Below are positions 51,170 through 51,207 of a stretch of DNA of 51,207 nt, piece after piece. The translations under genes and the position numbers were made by a program. The stretch comes from Niveispirillum lacus. GTDB taxonomy: Bacteria; Pseudomonadota; Alphaproteobacteria; Azospirillales; Azospirillaceae. Below the pieces are notes generated by a model. It ran no database searches and had not been told where the DNA came from. It worked only from the letters and a program-made list of their open reading frames with translations. The DNA lies in NCBI RefSeq assembly GCF_002251795.1, contig NZ_NOXU01000014.1:1-51207 (forward strand), in the 5' to 3' direction. How positions within the stretch are numbered: the stretch's first letter is position 1; each line of letters starts with the position of its first letter.

Positions 51170-51207
51170 GCTGGCCCCGTAAAACTGGACAAGTCGTTAA
51201 GCTCGGG
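51167..51207. mobile_element. Insertion-sequence terminus (IS body lies right of the window)
   Basis: TGAGCTGGCCCCGTAAAACT and the next 20 bases are the reverse complement of window positions 1-40. The element has entered a P450 gene after codon 333. Because 40 identical bases are more than the usual match between left and right IS ends, both window borders probably show the same end of two copies in opposite directions; one IS closing a circular molecule is the alternative. Confidence 0.8.

Overview
The window looks like a piece of a high-GC alphaproteobacterial genome or large plasmid. The main evidence is an imuA-imuB-dnaE2 mutagenesis cassette preceded by an alphaproteobacterial LexA box (GAAC-N7-GAAC) and a LuxI/LuxR pair. 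An Azospirillum/Skermanella-like member of the Rhodospirillales is my guess; the sequence alone does not prove it. Both ends are the same 40-base insertion-sequence terminus in opposite orientation. Each IS copy has cut a gene: a DUF4365-like gene on the left and a cytochrome P450 on the right.

The region is an accessory or defence island. Left to right: a three-gene operon of HTH regulator, nucleotidyltransferase and PP2C-like phosphatase behind two identical-type 26-base operators (0.2-2.4 kb); a pentapeptide-repeat membrane protein with an in-frame stop, a secreted S1/P1 nuclease and a membrane protein (2.4-6.2 kb); a second nucleotidyltransferase pair of AbiE type (6.3-8.3 kb); an HU-like protein, an extra XRE regulator and HipBA (8.5-11.4 kb); a SEC-C protein (11.6-13 kb); a RES/Xre pair and a ParE/CopG pair (13-14.9 kb); copy 1 of an unrecognised two-gene cassette (15.5-16.9 kb); a third AbiE system with a frameshifted toxin (18-19.8 kb); a very large tyrosine recombinase, a DUF3883 protein and VapBC (20.2-24.3 kb); and a type II CBASS operon (cap4, cdn, cap2, cap3) with a small protein upstream (25-30.3 kb).

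The second half holds a PqiA-like membrane protein with a possible ADP-ribosyltransferase-fold partner (30.4-31.4 kb), a secreted protein, a UvrD/HelD-type helicase and a dGTPase (32.2-36.7 kb), a secreted endonuclease/exonuclease/phosphatase protein with a small Cys-rich neighbour (36.8-38.3 kb), another exported protein, a 300-base iteron-like cluster of TACCCCCA words around an AT-rich core (39.6-39.9 kb), imuA-imuB-dnaE2 (40.4-45.7 kb), a truncated regulator, copy 2 of the two-gene cassette (47-48.4 kb), and luxR, luxI and the IS-broken P450 (48.7-51.2 kb).

Four nucleotidyltransferase-centred systems and five further toxin-antitoxin or HTH modules sit within about 30 kb, most with their own palindromic operators. 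Intergenic spaces repeatedly carry a multi-palindrome repeat (modules ATGGCGC..GCGCCAT, CCGGYGCC-NNN-GGYRCCGG, GGAGGCGC..GCGCCTCC). The best candidates for something undescribed are the HTH-nucleotidyltransferase-PP2C operon, the duplicated two-gene cassette with its conserved spacer, and the TACCCCCA cluster.
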